A DNA stretch of 27,296 nt. Origin: a virus. The stretch spans positions 1 to 27,296 of the IMG/VR virus record IMGVR_UViG_3300042695_001683, one strand, 5' to 3'. The position numbers and the translations under genes are program-made. The notes below the pieces were generated by a model. That model saw only the letters and a program-made list of their open reading frames with translations, was not told the origin of the DNA and did no database searches. This document shows, one piece after another, positions 8,430 through 16,985 of this stretch; the first letter of the stretch is position 1, and each line of letters begins with the position of its first letter.

Positions 8430-9767
8430 TTAGAGGAAACGCAGGGTCAGGATGGCGTGGCGATCAGCAACGGTCGACTCAGCCTTCATGATACCATCGG
8501 AGAAGCCCTTGGTAGCGGTTCCTGGCATACGGGCGGTGGCGGGAATGGACTGGGTGCGGGGCTCAGTAGCACTCTTCACCTTGTCCATCAACGCGTAGGG
8601 CTCGTACTCAGCAAAGTTCAGGAAGCCGAAGTTCGCAACACCACTGAAGATATCGCTAGCAGAACCGGACTTAACGAAGTTGCCCTTCTTGTCGATACCG
8701 ATACGTGCGCCGGGCTGGGCGACACCCTCGAAGTAAACGTAACGCTGGGAACTAGCAGCAGTACCCAAGGCGTAAACGTAGAAGCTCACGTTGAACACAG
8801 TGCTGTCGGCCACAAGAGTGTCCCAGACATCGGAGTGAATGAAGAGCACGCCCTGCTCAAAGTCGATGTAGTAGTCGCCCTCAGAGCGGATAGCTGCAGG
8901 AGAGGTCTTTGCCTTCACAAGCACAGAGGCGTCATCACAAGAGAACGTGGTCCGCTCCGTAACGTGAGCCACTTCACCTTGAGATAGCTTCAGACCAACA
9001 ACGGGTTTGGAAGCAGTGACGCCCATAAGGGAGTAACGGGTTAGCGAGGCGAGAGCCGTAGCATTCCAGACCTCGCCAGCAGCCATTACAACACCGGCAG
9101 CGGCAGCAGAGCTGGTGACGGTGGTAGCGCCAGAGTCAGCATCGAACTCATCAGTGACAAGCGAGGCACCAATCCGGTGAGGAAGGTCGAGCATCATCTC
9201 AGTGATGAACTGAACGTTGGACTGCTTCAGGTAGTTGGTGAAAGCCTGATCGCCGTTTTCAGCCTTGCCGCCATACTTGAAGTAATCATAGGGGGCCAGA
9301 CCGACAGGCAAAGACACGAAAGCAGCGAAGACAGCCTTGCAAGTAGCGAGGTTGCTAACTGCAGCCAAGCTAGAGGGGACCAAACCACGCTCTCTCAGAG
9401 CCTTCGCAACCACTTCGGCGGTGTAGCTTACTGCCGCAGCAACAGGAAGACCGGTAACTAGATCCTGTACCTTCCAGGTCACGTCAGTGGCCGTGTAGGT
9501 AAGGCAAGTCTCGCTCGTGGCAGCAACAGTGCTGACGAAGTAGTAGAACGAGGAAGGAATCAGGTCACCCTGGCTGTCAAAGGAAACAGGCTTGCCCTTG
9601 GAGATAACAAAGGCGTCCGAACCCGCGTCACGGTTGGTGTCAACCCACACAACGGGCAGCCACTTGGCAGGAATGTAAGTACCCTGGGGCAGGATAACGT
9701 TCTCATTCCGGAAGTTCTCAGGGGTGATATCTCCAAAGAAGTCATCCCTACGTAGAAAGTCACTCAT
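8430..9767 (-). CDS. Head structural protein upstream of capsid gene (445 aa)
   Basis: Not a recognised family. It lies between the protease-scaffold gene and the major capsid gene, has AAGGAG before ATG 9767 and is 445 residues of mostly beta structure rich in Ala, Val, Ser and Thr. Features include a KGKPVSFDSQGDLIPS turn-rich segment (about 58-73), a long helical insert (about 120-200) and a late G-A-R-I-G-I-D-K-K-G-N-F strand. It could be a capsid decoration protein, a second capsid subunit or an abundant head-surface protein. Size and position resemble dual capsid-protein arrangements, but I see no clear sequence similarity to its capsid neighbour. Confidence 0.5.
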   Translation of the reverse strand: MSDFLRRDDFFGDITPENFRNENVILPQGTYIPAKWLPVVWVDTNRDAGSDAFVISKGKPVSFDSQGDLIPSSFYYFVSTVAATSETCLTYTATDVTWKVQDLVTGLPVAAAVSYTAEVVAKALRERGLVPSSLAAVSNLATCKAVFAAFVSLPVGLAPYDYFKYGGKAENGDQAFTNYLKQSNVQFITEMMLDLPHRIGASLVTDEFDADSGATTVTSSAAAAGVVMAAGEVWNATALASLTRYSLMGVTASKPVVGLKLSQGEVAHVTERTTFSCDDASVLVKAKTSPAAIRSEGDYYIDFEQGVLFIHSDVWDTLVADSTVFNVSFYVYALGTAASSQRYVYFEGVAQPGARIGIDKKGNFVKSGSASDIFSGVANFGFLNFAEYEPYALMDKVKSATEPRTQSIPATARMPGTATKGFSDGIMKAESTVADRHAILTLRFL

Positions 9768-9786
9768 TTTGTTTACTCCTTAAATC

Positions 9787-11328
9787 TTAGATGTAAAGAC
9801 TGGGGTCAAAGTTTGTCGGCACATATCCAGCAGCCTTGATGCTTAGGAGGTAAGAGCCTGCGGCTCGGCCTCCTTTAGTCTTCAAGATATTCTGGTACTT
9901 CCCAACATAGTATTCAAAGCGCGAATCCTTGAGGGTCGTTTTACCAGCATCGCTTGTGTTCAAGCCAGGGGTACCGCTCTCACTAGGATTTTCAACAGTT
10001 TCTTGTTCTTTAACATTCTCGGTAGAAGTGTCTTTTGCGTCAAGTCCTTCCGCATCAGAAACCGAGTTTTTTTCCTCTTTTGTATCTTCCACTTCTTTCT
10101 TGGAGTCAGAAAGCAAACGCGCATAATCTTGCTTGATTGCTTCTAGCTGATCCTTCAAAGACTGGATCTCTGCCTTAAGGGCCTCATCCGATACAACCTT
10201 GGTAAAATACTCTTCGGCCTTGGCTAGAGAATCACTCAGAGCCTCACGTTCAACCTTGCAGTCAAACAAATCGAGCATCTCCTTGACTCCCTCAAGGTCC
10301 TCTACACAATAGACCATGAGCTCTTCAGAGTCTGCTACCAAAGCAAAGCCCGTAGAAGTAGCATCCTTGGTGGTCTTGAATCTCTTTTGGTATGCCGTGT
10401 CAAGCTTGCTAAACGAAGGCTTGGCGGCCTCCTGCGCAGTCTCAACGGGCTTAGCCATACGGGCAGCTACTTTCTCTACAATAGAGTTGAGCGCCTCTTC
10501 GCTAATGTCCATGATTTCATCTCCTGGTAGTTCGTTATAGGTAGCTTCGTAAGAAATATCTTCCAAGTCAAAGAAATTCACTTCTTCGACTTCTCCGTTC
10601 TCACTATCTTCAAATGAAATGTTGAAAACAACAGAGGTGTCATTCCCAGGAGTATTTACTGTGGAGACTTCTTTTCCATAAAGATTCCCGCAGATCATTA
10701 CAGGGATGTTACCTTTCTTGTCCTTCATACCATGTTTGTGTTGGCATTTCTGTCCCTGCATTCTGTCAGCGCCACACTCTCCACAAGCGTATGAGTCTGT
10801 ATCTGAAGATTGCGAGAAGGTCAGGTAACGCTCATCTAGAATCTTTTCTGCAGCATTACGGTCCTTGATGTCTAGAGTGGCCACAAGGTCACCTAGCCCC
10901 GGCCAACTCCTGTCATTGAGAAGCCGATAACGGTTCATAATCTGCTGTACTTCTTTAGGAGTACCGTTGTTCACTACATGAACAAACTCTTTATACTCTT
11001 TGTCTGTAGTGAAGAACTTCTTTGCCGCTGGGTTCGCCTTCCATTCCACCGATCGGATTCTGCCAATAGGCTCCGAGTTCTCATTGTGGTTGATTAGGAT
11101 TGGCTTTTTGTAGGGTTTAGTCCAAGAATCGATACCGCCAATATGGCCGCTAGGGCGATAAATGCGCTTGTTAATCATCTTGGCTGAAGTAGATAGGACG
11201 ATGTCTACCGACAAACCCTTCTTACTTCCGCGGGCTTCATCAAATAGGAAATCTAAGATTTCCCCGGTATCCTTATCTGCTAGCTCAGGGAACCGAGCAG
11301 ATACAACATCAATAAGGTTACTCTTCAT
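9787..11328 (-). CDS. Prohead maturation protease with Zn-finger insert and scaffold-like C-terminus (513 aa)
   Basis: I choose ATG 11328, with GGAGG 7 bases upstream, over a start 16 codons earlier. The N-terminal 200 residues resemble U35/S78-type prohead proteases: a KPILINH motif with likely catalytic His81, then PIGRI, and an F-S-Q-S-S motif (Ser172-175) for the nucleophile. A Zn-finger-like cluster (C182-x2-C185-x9-C195-x-H197-x-H199) follows directly after the serine motif. From about residue 270 the protein is acidic and helical, with a predicted coiled coil near 365-420 and a low-complexity Asp/Glu/Ser/Thr tract to about 460, as expected of a fused internal scaffold cleaved at maturation. 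The last 45 residues are basic and folded-looking. The start overlaps the portal 3' end by 11 bases. Confidence 0.75.
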   Translation of the reverse strand: MKSNLIDVVSARFPELADKDTGEILDFLFDEARGSKKGLSVDIVLSTSAKMINKRIYRPSGHIGGIDSWTKPYKKPILINHNENSEPIGRIRSVEWKANPAAKKFFTTDKEYKEFVHVVNNGTPKEVQQIMNRYRLLNDRSWPGLGDLVATLDIKDRNAAEKILDERYLTFSQSSDTDSYACGECGADRMQGQKCQHKHGMKDKKGNIPVMICGNLYGKEVSTVNTPGNDTSVVFNISFEDSENGEVEEVNFFDLEDISYEATYNELPGDEIMDISEEALNSIVEKVAARMAKPVETAQEAAKPSFSKLDTAYQKRFKTTKDATSTGFALVADSEELMVYCVEDLEGVKEMLDLFDCKVEREALSDSLAKAEEYFTKVVSDEALKAEIQSLKDQLEAIKQDYARLLSDSKKEVEDTKEEKNSVSDAEGLDAKDTSTENVKEQETVENPSESGTPGLNTSDAGKTTLKDSRFEYYVGKYQNILKTKGGRAAGSYLLSIKAAGYVPTNFDPSLYI

Positions 11329-13093
11329 CTTGAATCCTCCAAAGCATGCTATCTGCGATTGCTTGCAAGTCGTCATAAGTGTCTTTCATTAACTGGTACC
11401 TATTCCAAACCATATCTTTCCAAGCTTGGAATTCTGGCTTTTGAGTTAAATCATCACTTACGATTATACGTTGTTCGCTTGGGAATTCTACATCTCGTGT
11501 TGTTTTAGCTGCGGCTCTAGATCCATACTGGTTAGCAGGGCGAGTCTTATTGGCGTTAGTCTTGCTTTTCTTTGTGGCCGGTCTTCCTGACTTCGCTTTG
11601 GCGGCAGCAGTCTTAGCTTTGGCTGCTGTCTGAGCTGCCTGCTTCTGGATCTTTAGCTCTTCTTCACCACGCTTCTCTTCTTTCTTAACGGCCTGAGGGG
11701 TTAGATTAGACGCAGGAGCATTGGCCAAAGCCTCTCCAGCAGCAAAGGGAATCGTCGCGCTCTTAAGTAGAGCAGCTGGTTCACCAAACAGAGCATGATG
11801 CGTACGCTTCAAATCCTCTTCAGAGAATGGCCTATCGCCAAGAGCAATCTTAGCTTCTTCGACTGTCATAAGATTGGCTGCCCATTTCTGAATAATCTGG
11901 TTTTCATCAGCTCGGCGCTCTTCCTTATCAATGACGCCAAACTTGATGCTAACTTTTTCTTCTTCCTCGAAGATGTCGTATCCACCTTCAAGTAGGATTT
12001 CGTCGATCACGTAAGCGTTGAATTGGATAGCGTACTCGATAGCAAGCGCCTCGATATCTAGCAGCATGCCCTTAGAAAGAGTAGAGGCCGTAGACCTATT
12101 AGCAGAGTCTCCTTCTCCCATATCAAGTGCAGACGTACCCAATGAAGCGAATGCGCGCGACTTAAAATGATCGATATAGTAGTCAATCCGCAGAGACCTG
12201 CCTTCACTACCAATAGCCTGGATCTTGTGCCTATGGTCTGTGACCAACACACCTCCTGGAGGCATGTGCTTTACCTTATGGGCCACCTTAGAAGTCTCTT
12301 TAATACCATCAGGAGAGACACGCTCAGGCATCTCGTCAGTACCAACAGTATAGTGGAATACAGGGAAGAGGTTTGTTTCAATCAAATCCTGGATGTTTTC
12401 TTCGACACGACGCAAGATTTGGATATCATCAATAGCTGGAATTAGCTCAGGCGTACCTAGAAAGAAGCCGGGACTCCTATTCGTACAGAAATGCACAATG
12501 TCTTTAGCTGGAAAGATCTTTTCGTTGCCCGTAGGCATAAGCTGCTTTACTTCGATCAGCTCACCGTTTGGTTTGGCTCTGAACCTCAGAGTCTCAATTG
12601 GTAGAACATGATAACCAGCTACCGGTTGCATCTCTGCGCCACTAGGTAACTTTCTTGGTTTTGCTGAGCTTTTGTTCTCACTACGAGTTTTGACTACGAT
12701 GCAGTTATTGTAGCGCGCCAAATCAAACAAGTGAGAGTACACCATCATAGATGTCGGGATATTCGTAGCCCCAGCAATCTCACGCAAGCGCATCTTAACA
12801 TAGTCTGCTTTATCTGAGTCCTTAGAACTAATAGTAAAGCCGGCCACCATTAACCTATTCACTTTCTTACGAATAGATCTAGAGAAGTAACCGTCGGAGT
12901 GCTGAGCTACCTGAATCTCTCTAAAGTCATACTCTGCACTAAAGAACTGTTCCTTTGCGTATTTCTCAGTGTACGAAAAGGGTTTAGGCTTAACACTACC
13001 AAGTACCTGAAAGGAATCCGCGTCAGAGAGATAGCCTTCATCTTCTCTACGGGCAGCAAAGTTTCTAATTGCTAGGGCTACAGAAGGTTTCAT
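11318..13093 (-). CDS. Portal protein (591 aa)
   Basis: The portal forms the dodecameric channel at one capsid vertex and docks the terminase. Size, position between terminase and protease, and the sequence pattern fit: an early R-x-I-R-K-K-V-N-R-L region, a central I-x-P-x-x-x-x-R strand, a N-R-S-P-G-F-F-L-G-T-P-E-L-I-P-A-I-D-D-I segment and the R-x-V-E-E-N-I-Q-D-L-I helix found in many portals. After residue 467 there is a Lys/Ala-rich low-complexity stretch to about 530 (repeats of AAKAK, TKKSK) before a helical end; this basic tail is unusual and may contact packaged DNA. The start overlaps the upstream stop as ATGA. Confidence 0.8.
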   Translation of the reverse strand: MKPSVALAIRNFAARREDEGYLSDADSFQVLGSVKPKPFSYTEKYAKEQFFSAEYDFREIQVAQHSDGYFSRSIRKKVNRLMVAGFTISSKDSDKADYVKMRLREIAGATNIPTSMMVYSHLFDLARYNNCIVVKTRSENKSSAKPRKLPSGAEMQPVAGYHVLPIETLRFRAKPNGELIEVKQLMPTGNEKIFPAKDIVHFCTNRSPGFFLGTPELIPAIDDIQILRRVEENIQDLIETNLFPVFHYTVGTDEMPERVSPDGIKETSKVAHKVKHMPPGGVLVTDHRHKIQAIGSEGRSLRIDYYIDHFKSRAFASLGTSALDMGEGDSANRSTASTLSKGMLLDIEALAIEYAIQFNAYVIDEILLEGGYDIFEEEEKVSIKFGVIDKEERRADENQIIQKWAANLMTVEEAKIALGDRPFSEEDLKRTHHALFGEPAALLKSATIPFAAGEALANAPASNLTPQAVKKEEKRGEEELKIQKQAAQTAAKAKTAAAKAKSGRPATKKSKTNANKTRPANQYGSRAAAKTTRDVEFPSEQRIIVSDDLTQKPEFQAWKDMVWNRYQLMKDTYDDLQAIADSMLWRIQDEE

Positions 13094-14667
13094 GTTCTAT
13101 TCTCCGTTAGTTCGGAAATCCATTTGCTAAGCATAACAGACTCTTGTGGATCTCGACTACTAATGCAGGCCGATAGAGGTAGAGTGTGGCCGCTCACTGT
13201 TACAGTCCCCTCTTTGGCACTGGATGTTGGATCGACAAAACGCTTAAGCGCATCCTCAAGCTTATCTGGATGTTCCTCTACAAACTGACACCAGTCTGTA
13301 ACGTCTTTGTTCTCTTTGATCAAGTTGATAATCATCACCACGAATCTGATGATGCTCAGAATCAAAAGCATAAACCCATATGCTTCTAGCTGCACACTAA
13401 GCCCACCAGCAACCAATCCTTTGATACTTCTTAGAGACGCAAGAATCTCATTGAAGAAGTCACTAACGTTATCTTTAGCTTCAGCAATAGCCGACACAAA
13501 CTTGTTAAAGAACAAATCGTCCGTAGCTGGTTTCTGAATCGCTTCTTTCATGGTTCTAGCTGAAGTGAACTCTGCTCCAGAGATGAACTCTTTCCATGGG
13601 TTGAGTGTTTTAGTGCCATCTGGAATGCCAGTCATGTTCTTGCCGTCAATCAGCTGGTCTGTTCTTACGAACTTCTTCTTGGCTCCGTCCCAATATAGGC
13701 CCGTAAAGACAAGCTTGGCTTCTGCGTTAGGTAGGATTTCGCCGCCTTTAATTTCCTTCAAGCGCTGCAGGAATTCTTCCTTAGCGGCCTTCATAGTAGC
13801 GTAAGTGTCTTTCGCTTGGTACTCGACAGTTGACAAGGTCATAAAGATGCCCTCTAAGCAATCAAGCGGATTTAACACTACCCCAGCAATCTGCTGAATC
13901 AAACTAGATAGCGCATCTACAATAAAGTTGATGATTGGTCCGAGTAATACTGTCCAATCGAGCTTAGCCGATAGAGCGAACGTCAGATACTTAGTGAATA
14001 GCATCTTCAGAGCCATCAACAAAGCAATCCAATCAGCAGGACAAACGAGTGTAAACCAGTTCATCCAACGACAGAAGTTACGCAAGAAATTGACAGGATT
14101 AGTTAGTTCTTCTAGTTCATCTAAAATCTGGTTGATGTCATTTAGCAAGCTAAAGATTGGTCCCAATAAATCAACTAATGGGATTTGCCAATTGAAATTA
14201 ATGCGTGTGTTACAGTTCCAACATTCTGCCATGTAGGCTTCGAACTTGGCTGCGTCTGCAGGCGACATACCAAGAAGGCTGCCATAATCTGCTCCAAGGT
14301 TAAGAGACCCGCCGCCAATCTCAAAAGAGGCTGTTGGGATCGCATTATCTTGGTTCAGAGTGAATCCGTCATTCTCTCCAGGTACGTAGCTGGCTGTCAG
14401 TGTAGAGTCGGCTGTATCGTCTTGTGAGCCCGTAGGAGAGGGAACGCTACTCTTGGAGCTGTATCCAGGAGGCGTGCCAATCTTCTTCATACGATTGAGA
14501 GACTCGTCTGCTCCCTGCAGAATAGTTTTAAAGCCCTCAATAGGGCCTTGCATAGACATGATGATGCCTTCCCTTGTTTCTGACTCAAGGGCCGCTGTCT
14601 CAAACGCATCAATCAACAACACAATGTTGTTGTATGTCTCTTGATCATATAGGTCTGCAGTAATCAT
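13090..14667 (-). CDS. Hydrophobic virion-associated protein (525 aa), unknown
   Basis: Not recognised. Residues 1-60 are helical; 60-110 are a Ser/Thr/Pro linker; a Cys pair (C149-x2-C152) precedes strongly hydrophobic stretches at about 204-232, 239-265 and 430-450 that could span a membrane. Between them lies a soluble mixed domain (about 285-400). It overlaps the portal start (ATGA) and begins at the previous stop (TAATG), so it is translationally coupled inside the packaging-head operon. Membrane-active proteins in this place could be internal proteins released with the DNA, but nothing here proves that. Confidence 0.5.
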   Translation of the reverse strand: MITADLYDQETYNNIVLLIDAFETAALESETREGIIMSMQGPIEGFKTILQGADESLNRMKKIGTPPGYSSKSSVPSPTGSQDDTADSTLTASYVPGENDGFTLNQDNAIPTASFEIGGGSLNLGADYGSLLGMSPADAAKFEAYMAECWNCNTRINFNWQIPLVDLLGPIFSLLNDINQILDELEELTNPVNFLRNFCRWMNWFTLVCPADWIALLMALKMLFTKYLTFALSAKLDWTVLLGPIINFIVDALSSLIQQIAGVVLNPLDCLEGIFMTLSTVEYQAKDTYATMKAAKEEFLQRLKEIKGGEILPNAEAKLVFTGLYWDGAKKKFVRTDQLIDGKNMTGIPDGTKTLNPWKEFISGAEFTSARTMKEAIQKPATDDLFFNKFVSAIAEAKDNVSDFFNEILASLRSIKGLVAGGLSVQLEAYGFMLLILSIIRFVVMIINLIKENKDVTDWCQFVEEHPDKLEDALKRFVDPTSSAKEGTVTVSGHTLPLSACISSRDPQESVMLSKWISELTENRT

Positions 14668-14960
14668 TAGTCGTCGTCCATTTTGATTAGGTCTTCGCGG
14701 ATCATCTTTCCGCCCTGCCCACGTTCTACAAGGTCAGCGTACGTGTGAGCCAGAGCTCTAGCTTCTCCGTCATAACGAAAATCTGTGATTGGTGCAGAGA
14801 CGCCCAATTCCTGAGCAAAACTTCTTAGGATCGCTTCCAAATCAGCTCGAGTAACAAAATCCCTCCCAATCTTAGGGAACAGGATCTTGTAACCTTCTTC
14901 TCTGTACTTGTTAGCAGAAAAGCCATCCTCGTTACGGGCAGCCTTACTTAGAAAGCTCAT
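14667..14960 (-). CDS. Small unknown virion-operon protein (97 aa)
   Basis: I set the start at ATG 14960, which forms an ATGA overlap with the upstream stop and has GGGGGA just before it; a TTG four codons earlier is less likely. The product is helical, with a charged centre (RADLEAILRSFAQEL) and an acidic end. No family is recognised. Tight coupling on both sides argues that it belongs to the head or packaging assembly set. Confidence 0.6.
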   Translation of the reverse strand: MSFLSKAARNEDGFSANKYREEGYKILFPKIGRDFVTRADLEAILRSFAQELGVSAPITDFRYDGEARALAHTYADLVERGQGGKMIREDLIKMDDD

Positions 14961-15436
14961 GTATTCCCCCAATCGCCCTTCACATACTCTTCAGTACTCT
15001 CTTTATCTAGCTTAGCTTTTAATGCTTTTAGCTCTTTGTACATCTGATACGTGATAGCGTCTTTGGCTTCACCATATAGTTGTCTTGTTGCCGTCCTGAG
15101 GTTTCTACGTTTAGAGATATTTAGTTTGTAGCCAATCTTGTTTTGTTCGGATAGCTGTAGGTCTAGGCCGTTAGAGAAAGAAGTGAGGCGCTCCATAGTC
15201 TGCCTTACTTGCATTTTGGCGTCGTCAATTAGCTTTGCTTGTTCGATTGATTCTTCTAAGGACAACGCTTTAATTGGCCCAGCTTTTTCAGTCGAAGCTT
15301 CCTCCAAACGCTTATTGAGCTTTGCGGCGACATCTTCTCCGCTCGCCTTGCCTCCCCTAACGGCCTCATTCAAACTACCAAAATCAGGCTGTAAATCAGG
15401 AGGATTGAACCCTTTAAAGATCTTTTCAAATGACAT
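14957..15436 (-). CDS. Helical unknown protein (159 aa)
   Basis: Mostly charged helix from about residue 30 to the end, with a probable coiled coil (LSLEESIEQAKLIDDAKMQVRQ region) and a basic patch (KRRNLRTATRQ, about 108-118). The start overlaps the preceding stop by one base (TGATG), and the end overlaps the next ATG. A structural or assembly role is likely from context; no named family is recognised. Confidence 0.6.
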   Translation of the reverse strand: MSFEKIFKGFNPPDLQPDFGSLNEAVRGGKASGEDVAAKLNKRLEEASTEKAGPIKALSLEESIEQAKLIDDAKMQVRQTMERLTSFSNGLDLQLSEQNKIGYKLNISKRRNLRTATRQLYGEAKDAITYQMYKELKALKAKLDKESTEEYVKGDWGNT

Positions 15437-15873
15437 CAGCTACCTACTACTTTCTCTTGTGCGGAAAGAGTAAGTACATAGTTATTCCGATACTGAGCTG
15501 GAGTGCGACCAGGCACAAAAACCCTAAGCCAAACTGAAAGCAAAGTAGTAGTGTCTCCAGCATCTGTATCTCCTAAGGACCCAAGAACAACTGGCGCCAT
15601 ATTGGTTGCGGCGTCCCATTCTTTCTCAGTAGGTCTACGTGAACCAGGAATCAACTTAAACGACCAACCACTAGTCCCATACTCTCCAGTGACATCATAA
15701 GATCCTGAAGATGTAAGTTGAACTTGGATCTGCTGGTAGTAGTGGTTCGCGCTATCATTCCTAACAAAGAATTGAACTTCAGAAGCATCCCCGTAGTATC
15801 CATTATGGGCAGTCCACAAAGGATTGCTACTAGAGAGCTCATCAAAATTAGTATCGAAGAATTTAAGACTCAT
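15436..15873 (-). CDS. Beta-rich small virion protein (145 aa), unknown
   Basis: The sequence alternates polar and hydrophobic residues with many Ser, Thr, Gly and aromatic positions (Q-F-F-V-R-N-D-S, YYQQIQVQL, L-L-S-V-W-L-R-V-F-V-P), consistent with a beta sandwich. It lacks signal peptide or catalytic motifs. It is coupled to both neighbours by one-base stop-start overlaps. It may be a minor virion or baseplate-like component; the family is not recognised. Confidence 0.6.
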   Translation of the reverse strand: MSLKFFDTNFDELSSSNPLWTAHNGYYGDASEVQFFVRNDSANHYYQQIQVQLTSSGSYDVTGEYGTSGWSFKLIPGSRRPTEKEWDAATNMAPVVLGSLGDTDAGDTTTLLSVWLRVFVPGRTPAQYRNNYVLTLSAQEKVVGS

Positions 15874-16985
15874 TATCCACCAAACCTATTGCCTCTAGTA
15901 GAGTTGAGGCCCTGAGCACGGTTTCTGTTTGTACCAAACATACCACCACCAAGCATAGCACCAGTAGCAAAGAGAGCAGCTCTAGCTTCGGCGCTTTCAA
16001 TGCCACGAGCTGCTTGAACAGCCTTGCCTGCAAACTCAGTACCAAAGTCGAAGTTCTTGCTTACAGCTTGTCCCCATTCAGCGACGCCACTAATCATTCC
16101 TCTACTAGCAACTCCAGATACCACAGCACCACCAGCAGCACCAAAAGTAGCTCCTTTAGCAAAGGTCCATGCTCCACGGTTCTCTTCAGTAGAGCCAATC
16201 CAAGCAGTACCACCACCAACAAGAGCCCCACCAACTACAGCATTAGCAGAACCAAAGCCCATAGCAGGGACATGGCTTGGTGAGGCAACACTGCCCTTTT
16301 CAGTTAAACCCCGTTTCTGTCTACCAGAAATATATTCTGTTTCCACTCTGTGACCTGGAACATGTACTAGTGGATTTTCTGATGGTTTAGGTTTTACATG
16401 TACCATTCTTTCGTTAATTGAATGAGTTCCAGGAACAGGAACTAATTGCGTCTCTTTTCTAGGGAAAATGTCCGCCCCTGTGTCATAAATGTGCTCTTTT
16501 TGATTTACATTTTGTCCTAAACGATTTAAAAAGGGATGACGAGCTGTATGGTTGGGCTCAATTACTGGAGAGCCTCCCATTTGCTCGTTTCTTCTTACAC
16601 TTCTTTTACCTGGATTTCCTTTGATTTGAGGCCCAGCAGCCATTTCTAGCATGCTAAGTCTTTTGGCTTCAATTTCTTCAGGACTCATTTTAGATCCCGA
16701 ATTCGAGACAATACGCTGTGTCACAGAATTCGGTCGCTCTTTATAACCTCTGTATTCTCTTCCAGGAGATACGTCTGCTACGTTGACAGTATTTTTTCTA
16801 GGTGCGGTCCTATCAATAGGAGGATCTAGATTCAGCCATCCTCCTACATTTCTGGATGAACCAAAAGGGTTTATAGGCAAGATATTACCCTGGGCGCTTT
16901 GACTTGGAGCTGGAGGAGCAATTCTTACACCAGCATCAAATGCATCATCAAAGAGACCAGCAACTCCTTTAAAATTCCTTGCCAT
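15873..16985 (-). CDS. Glycine-zipper virion protein, probably internal (370 aa)
   Basis: The first 240 residues are hydrophilic, basic and Pro-rich, probably disordered, with repeated P-G-H-R or P-G-T-H turns. Then come three Gly/Ala-rich hydrophobic segments (about 245-263, 273-299 and 335-350) with G-x-x-x-G spacing of the kind that packs membrane helices, and an Arg/Asn/Gly-rich end. The gene is directly downstream of the large terminase (TAATG overlap). With the 327-residue protein upstream of the terminase it makes a pair of similar design. I suggest a membrane-inserting or DNA-ejection protein; no family was recognised. Confidence 0.5.
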   Translation of the reverse strand: MARNFKGVAGLFDDAFDAGVRIAPPAPSQSAQGNILPINPFGSSRNVGGWLNLDPPIDRTAPRKNTVNVADVSPGREYRGYKERPNSVTQRIVSNSGSKMSPEEIEAKRLSMLEMAAGPQIKGNPGKRSVRRNEQMGGSPVIEPNHTARHPFLNRLGQNVNQKEHIYDTGADIFPRKETQLVPVPGTHSINERMVHVKPKPSENPLVHVPGHRVETEYISGRQKRGLTEKGSVASPSHVPAMGFGSANAVVGGALVGGGTAWIGSTEENRGAWTFAKGATFGAAGGAVVSGVASRGMISGVAEWGQAVSKNFDFGTEFAGKAVQAARGIESAEARAALFATGAMLGGGMFGTNRNRAQGLNSTRGNRFGG

